Below are positions 60,623 through 64,000 of a DNA stretch of 64,000 bases, in pieces; the first letter of the stretch is position 1, and each line of letters begins with the position of its first letter. The DNA comes from JABDLO01 sp035327565 (GTDB taxonomy: Bacteria > Bacteroidota > Bacteroidia > Chitinophagales > Saprospiraceae), in assembly GCA_035327565.1 (NCBI GenBank), contig DAOLDB010000018.1, positions 3,640-67,639 of the forward strand, read 5' to 3'. The notes beneath the pieces are model-generated. The model worked only from the letters and a program-made list of their open reading frames with translations. It was not told where the DNA came from and did no database searches. A program made the translations under genes and the position numbers.

Positions 60623-62704
60623 TTAATAATCAAGTAGCCTGGCAATTTTTTCTTTTATGTATTCATGAGATGGCAATGCAGTTTTCTCTAAAATTTCATT
60701 TAATGGAATCGCTGGAACATTTTCAGAGCCAATGATAGAAACAGGCGCGTCAAGATATTCAAAACATTTTTCCTGTATTTTTCCGGCAAGACTTTGAGCA
60801 AAGCTGTAATCTTTCGGTTCTTCTGTGATCACCATCACTTTATGATGTCTCTTTACCTCTTTGAATAACAAATCTTCATCCAATGGCACAAGACATCTTA
60901 AATCAAGGATACTAATTTTTCCACTGAAAAGAGTTATAATCTGGAGAGCCCAATGGACTCCCATACCATAGGTGACAATGAGAACAGCTTTTCCTTGTTG
61001 TATATTTTCCGGGGTTGCTTTAATTACCAACCTTCCTCTTCCCAATGGAATGATGTAACCTTCATCGGGTAAAGGTGTTTTTGCAGTTTCAGTACCTTTA
61101 ACTTTTGACCAGTACAGGCCTTTATGCTCAAAAATGACCACAGGATTTGGATCATAATAAGCTGCTTTCATTAAACCGTAAAGGTCTGCTCCATTGCTGG
61201 GATAAGCTATTTTTATCCCTCTGATTTGTGTTACAACTGATTCAACGCTTGACGAATGATAGGGCCCTCCACCTCCATAAGCTCCACAAGGTACTCTCAA
61301 AATCATGCTGACAGGCCATTTTCCATTGGATAAATAACAACTTCTGCTTACTTCAGAAAATAATTGATTCAGTCCCGGCCATATGTAATCAGCAAATTGA
61401 ACTTCTACTATAGGTTTGAGATCAATAGCCGACATTCCGACGGTGCTGCCAACAATGAAAGCTTCCTGTATAGGAGTATTGAATACTCTTTCATCGCCAA
61501 ATTCCTGTGCCAGTGTGGCAGCTTCCCTGAATACACCTCCTAATCTTCCTCCTACGTCCTGTCCATAAAGCAAGCATTCAGGGTGTTTTCTCATCAATTG
61601 CTGGATGGCAATCAATGCAGAGTCAACCATTACTACTTCTTTTTGTTCCTTGCCAAAGCGAAGGCCTTTTTCATCCTGAATTGGTGTAGGAGCATAAATA
61701 TGAGTATATAGATCTTCAGGTTTAGGATTACTGGCCTGGAGTGCTTTTTCAAAATCTTTATTTACCTTCTTTTGGCTTGAAGATTCAATTTGAAAAATTA
61801 CATTTTCAGATATCTCATAATCAGCCAGCAATGATCTTAATTTGGGGTAGGGATCCCTGCTTTGGTGATCTTCAAGATCATCTCTATACCATTCTTTCCT
61901 TACTCCTGAGGTATGATGATTTAATAAAGGTACATTGGCATGTAATAATATGGGTCTTCGTTCAATACGGACGGTCTCTAAAGCTTTTTCGATAGTCTTG
62001 TAAGAAATTTCAAAATCACTGCCATCAAAAGTGAACCCTTCAATACCTTTAAAACCTCTGATATACTCAAAAGCATTCATAGCTCTGGTTTCATTAGCTG
62101 TAGCTGAAATATCCCAATCATTATCCTGAACCAGATATAGTATGGGTAACTGTTTTAAAGCAGCCATTTGTAAAGCTTCTGATACCTCTCCTTCTGTTAA
62201 GCTGGCATCACCAAATGAGCATATTACAACCGGAGCTTCCCCAGGTGACCATTCGTGAAGTTTTGTTTTTTCCTTGTACCTGATACCCAAAGCTATACCT
62301 GTTGATGGAATGGCTTGCATTCCGGTAGCGCTGGATTGATGAATGATTTTAGGTTTATCATTTAGTTTCAGGCTGGGGTGACAATAATATGATCTTCCTC
62401 CGGAGAAGGGATCATCTTTTCTGGCTAATAGCTGCAGCATCAAATCATAGGGCTCCATCCCAATAGCCAGCAACATCGCATCATCACGGTAATATGGGGA
62501 TAAATAATCCTGAGGTTTGCAAAGTAATCCTATGGCTATTTGCACTGCCTCATGACCTCTTGATGTAGCGTGAACATATTTTGAAACTAACTTGAAATGA
62601 TGCTCATACAATTCGGTCAACGATTTTGCGGTAGACATTAAAGAAAAGGCGTGCACTAATACTTCTTTCTCTATTTTGGTAGGTGCGGGCTTTAATGAGT
62701 CCAT
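60623..62704 (-). CDS. Fused E1 alpha-beta subunit of a 2-oxoacid dehydrogenase
   Basis: A 693-residue thiamine-diphosphate enzyme in which the alpha (about 1-330) and beta (about 355-693) chains of E1 are joined. The alpha part has S-R-G-H-E-A-V, the thiamine-diphosphate motif F-G-D-A-S-L-T-E-G-E with D-N-D 30 residues on, and H-T-S-G; the beta part has G-Q-D-V-G-G-R-L-G-G, V-E-V-Q-F-A-D-Y-I and V-I-T-E-E-P-K. This fused form is widespread in Bacteroidota and is usually labelled 2-oxoisovalerate or pyruvate dehydrogenase E1. No E2 or E3 is adjacent. It follows the enoyl-CoA hydratase after 4 bases, suggesting work in branched-chain or aromatic degradation. Confidence 0.88.
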   Translation of the reverse strand: MDSLKPAPTKIEKEVLVHAFSLMSTAKSLTELYEHHFKLVSKYVHATSRGHEAVQIAIGLLCKPQDYLSPYYRDDAMLLAIGMEPYDLMLQLLARKDDPFSGGRSYYCHPSLKLNDKPKIIHQSSATGMQAIPSTGIALGIRYKEKTKLHEWSPGEAPVVICSFGDASLTEGEVSEALQMAALKQLPILYLVQDNDWDISATANETRAMNAFEYIRGFKGIEGFTFDGSDFEISYKTIEKALETVRIERRPILLHANVPLLNHHTSGVRKEWYRDDLEDHQSRDPYPKLRSLLADYEISENVIFQIESSSQKKVNKDFEKALQASNPKPEDLYTHIYAPTPIQDEKGLRFGKEQKEVVMVDSALIAIQQLMRKHPECLLYGQDVGGRLGGVFREAATLAQEFGDERVFNTPIQEAFIVGSTVGMSAIDLKPIVEVQFADYIWPGLNQLFSEVSRSCYLSNGKWPVSMILRVPCGAYGGGGPYHSSSVESVVTQIRGIKIAYPSNGADLYGLMKAAYYDPNPVVIFEHKGLYWSKVKGTETAKTPLPDEGYIIPLGRGRLVIKATPENIQQGKAVLIVTYGMGVHWALQIITLFSGKISILDLRCLVPLDEDLLFKEVKRHHKVMVITEEPKDYSFAQSLAGKIQEKCFEYLDAPVSIIGSENVPAIPLNEILEKTALPSHEYIKEKIARLLDY

Positions 62705-62708
62705 GACT

Positions 62709-63470
62709 TTATTTTTTAATCAAAGAATGAATAATTTGTCTGGCCTTATGACTCAAAACCAGCCTTCCACTAATACCTGCCCTGTGTTCCAGTAATTCAT
62801 CCCAATGGGAAGTGTCCTCCCACCAAATTCTCTTCAATTCCTTCAATGCAGAAAGACTGTATTCTTGTAAATTGCTTATAAAAAGGTTGAGATGGTGATC
62901 CAGTAGTTCTGTGCTTTCATGTACTTCATGATATAGTCCACATTGCTTGCCAAATTCTGGGTTTCGCCAAATACCCGGAGTAAGTGAAAGCATTGAAAAG
63001 ATGGAAGATCCTGATTTTCGCTCAACCACTGGCCCAATAACGAAAGGTCCGATCCCAATTTCTAATTCGCTGAGACGAAATGAAGCGTATTGGTTTGCTA
63101 TCACATAATCACATGCTGAAATAATACCTACTCCTCCACCGACCGCTTTGCCATGAACTCTTCCAATAATCACTTTATCAGATTTACGCATAGCGTTGAC
63201 AACCCTGGCAAAACCCATAAAAAACTCTTTACCCTCCACCTCATTTTTTATAGATGACAATTCTTCGAAACTTGCACCAGCACAAAATGTCCGATTTCCA
63301 CTACTTTTTAAAAGAATGATATGTATTCCATCATCCTGACTTGCAGTTTCAATACATGTTTTAAGCTCTAGCAGGAGTGCACTGGGTAAGGAATTATGAG
63401 CAGGATGGAAAAATTCAATGATTCCTGTTCTTCCGTCTTTAATGTACTTGATTTTTCCCTGTTCAGCCAT
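62709..63470 (-). CDS. Enoyl-CoA hydratase/isomerase family protein
   Basis: A 253-residue crotonase-fold protein. The oxyanion-hole regions are F-C-A-G-A-S-F-E-E-L near residue 62 and H-G-K-A-V-G-G-G-V-G-I near 105, and the catalytic-type Glu lies in F-R-L-S-E-L-E-I-G-I-G near 130. The nearest subgroups are PaaF-like or methylglutaconyl-CoA hydratases. It overlaps the stop of the paaZ-like gene by 8 bases and precedes the fused E1. It could act on a CoA ester made by that pathway. Confidence 0.88.
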   Translation of the reverse strand: MAEQGKIKYIKDGRTGIIEFFHPAHNSLPSALLLELKTCIETASQDDGIHIILLKSSGNRTFCAGASFEELSSIKNEVEGKEFFMGFARVVNAMRKSDKVIIGRVHGKAVGGGVGIISACDYVIANQYASFRLSELEIGIGPFVIGPVVERKSGSSIFSMLSLTPGIWRNPEFGKQCGLYHEVHESTELLDHHLNLFISNLQEYSLSALKELKRIWWEDTSHWDELLEHRAGISGRLVLSHKARQIIHSLIKK

Positions 63471-64000
63471 TTCTCTTTTTTACCATTGTAAGAATTGTAG
63501 CAATTGCAACCGAATCGCCTGTCTCATCATAAACATCAACAAAAAATTTTACAATTCCTTTCGGAATATCATTTTCATCTCTGGTTTCCTGGTCAGATTT
63601 TTCCTTTACCGTCAATCTTACTCCAATGGTAGTTCCGGGATAAACAGGCTTAATGAACCGTCCATTTTCAATTCCATAATTCAAAAGTACCGGCCCCTTG
63701 GCTGGATCTACAAATAGGCCGGCTGCTGCGGATAAAATAAAATAGCCATGAGCCACTCTTTGTTCGAAAGTTGTTCCTTCCAATGAAGTTACATCGGTAT
63801 GCGCATAGAAATGATCCCATGATACATTGGCAAATTGTACAATGTCATATTCAGTAATGGTTCTCTTATGGGTAATCACTGTTTCGCCTATCTGTAGATC
63901 TTCAAAATATTTTTTAAAGACATGAACATCTGTATCCTTGTATTTTCCTCCCTGCTGATAAATTCCCGTCACTTCGGTTAATGTCGAGGGCGATCCTTGT
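63463..64000 (-). CDS. paaZ: 3' end of a PaaZ-like bifunctional enzyme (MaoC domain), partial
   Basis: A GTG at 63972 could start a 169-residue MaoC protein, but the frame stays open to the window edge and the extra codons read Q-G-S-P-S-T-L-T-E-V-T-G, the conserved linker between the aldehyde-dehydrogenase and MaoC halves of PaaZ. The visible domain has the (R)-hydratase signature (F-A-N-V-S-W-D-H-F-Y-A-H-T-D), A-H-G-Y-F-I-L-S-A-A-A-G-L-F-V-D-P and P-V-L-L-N-Y-G as in PaaZ. PaaZ opens the oxepin-CoA ring and oxidises the resulting aldehyde in phenylacetate breakdown. I therefore call it the C-terminal part of a fused gene that continues to the right; other paa genes may lie there. Confidence 0.82.
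   Translation of the reverse strand, partial: QGSPSTLTEVTGIYQQGGKYKDTDVHVFKKYFEDLQIGETVITHKRTITEYDIVQFANVSWDHFYAHTDVTSLEGTTFEQRVAHGYFILSAAAGLFVDPAKGPVLLNYGIENGRFIKPVYPGTTIGVRLTVKEKSDQETRDENDIPKGIVKFFVDVYDETGDSVAIATILTMVKKRNG

Noticed and set aside
63463..63972. Stand-alone MaoC dehydratase gene starting at a GTG
   Set aside because: The frame stays open to the window edge and the extra codons match the PaaZ linker, so it is the end of a larger gene.

Overview
The window is AT-rich chromosomal DNA from a member of the Bacteroidota, probably a free-living Saprospiria- or Chitinophagia-like organism. This rests on gene families (TonB-dependent receptor with a carboxypeptidase-like N-terminal domain, head-GIN protein, lipoproteins with short lipoboxes, DUF1801/DUF2024/DUF1761 proteins, group III truncated haemoglobin) and on several promoters with the Bacteroidota -7 box TAnnTTTG preceded by a TTG about 20 bases upstream. 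There is no rRNA operon, CRISPR array, insertion sequence or prophage. The only RNA gene seen is an initiator tRNA-Met.

Layout. 1-4.4 kb: a beta-lactamase-family serine hydrolase and six small cytosolic proteins (two DUF1801, three VOC, one MmcQ/YjbR). 4.5-7.4 kb: a thioredoxin-like mini-protein behind a palindrome-containing promoter, an Asp-rich exported protein, a tightly coupled DUF2024 - truncated haemoglobin - MarR operon whose MarR carries a four-cysteine tail, and an HxlR regulator broken by one nonsense codon. 7.9-11.1 kb: an outer-membrane barrel with a vanadium-haloperoxidase-like PAP2 lipoprotein, then a multiply broken membrane-protein gene. 11.2-18.9 kb: a complete minus-strand trpEGDCFBA operon ending in a DAHP synthase and preceded by a leader peptide with two adjacent Trp codons and an attenuator. 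19-25.2 kb: TetR-TolC-MFP-RND efflux operon with two copies of the same operator palindrome. 25.5-33 kb: a TonB-dependent receptor, unknown proteins, a FabH-like synthase, and a GMC oxidoreductase with its small subunit. 33-37 kb: a gene-poor zone with one intact and two decayed copies of a small lipoprotein gene, a Cys-rich exported protein and a small HTH protein. 37-43.9 kb: hydrolase, DUF2130 protein, ECF sigma/anti-sigma/outer-membrane module, beta-helix protein with an IPTL-type C-terminus. 44-49.9 kb: two exported amidohydrolases and an ExbB-ExbD-ExbD-TonB operon. 49.9-64 kb: lycopene cyclase, folC-GNAT-ubiX-plsC, MsrA/MsrB, tRNA-fMet, DUF1761, a GCS2-CBS ligase paired with an AstE/AspA-type deacylase, a head-GIN protein, and an operon with a fused E1 dehydrogenase, an enoyl-CoA hydratase and the 3' end of a paaZ-like gene that runs off the window.

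How parts fit together. The strongest regulatory result is the trp leader: a 19-codon peptide, a Rho-independent terminator and a complementary segment able to form a competing antiterminator, so the 8-gene operon looks controlled by ribosome stalling at tandem UGG codons. The TonB/ExbBD operon could energise the TonB-dependent receptor at 26-28.5 kb. Four genes are visibly decaying (HxlR, the 10.5 kb membrane protein, two lipoprotein copies).
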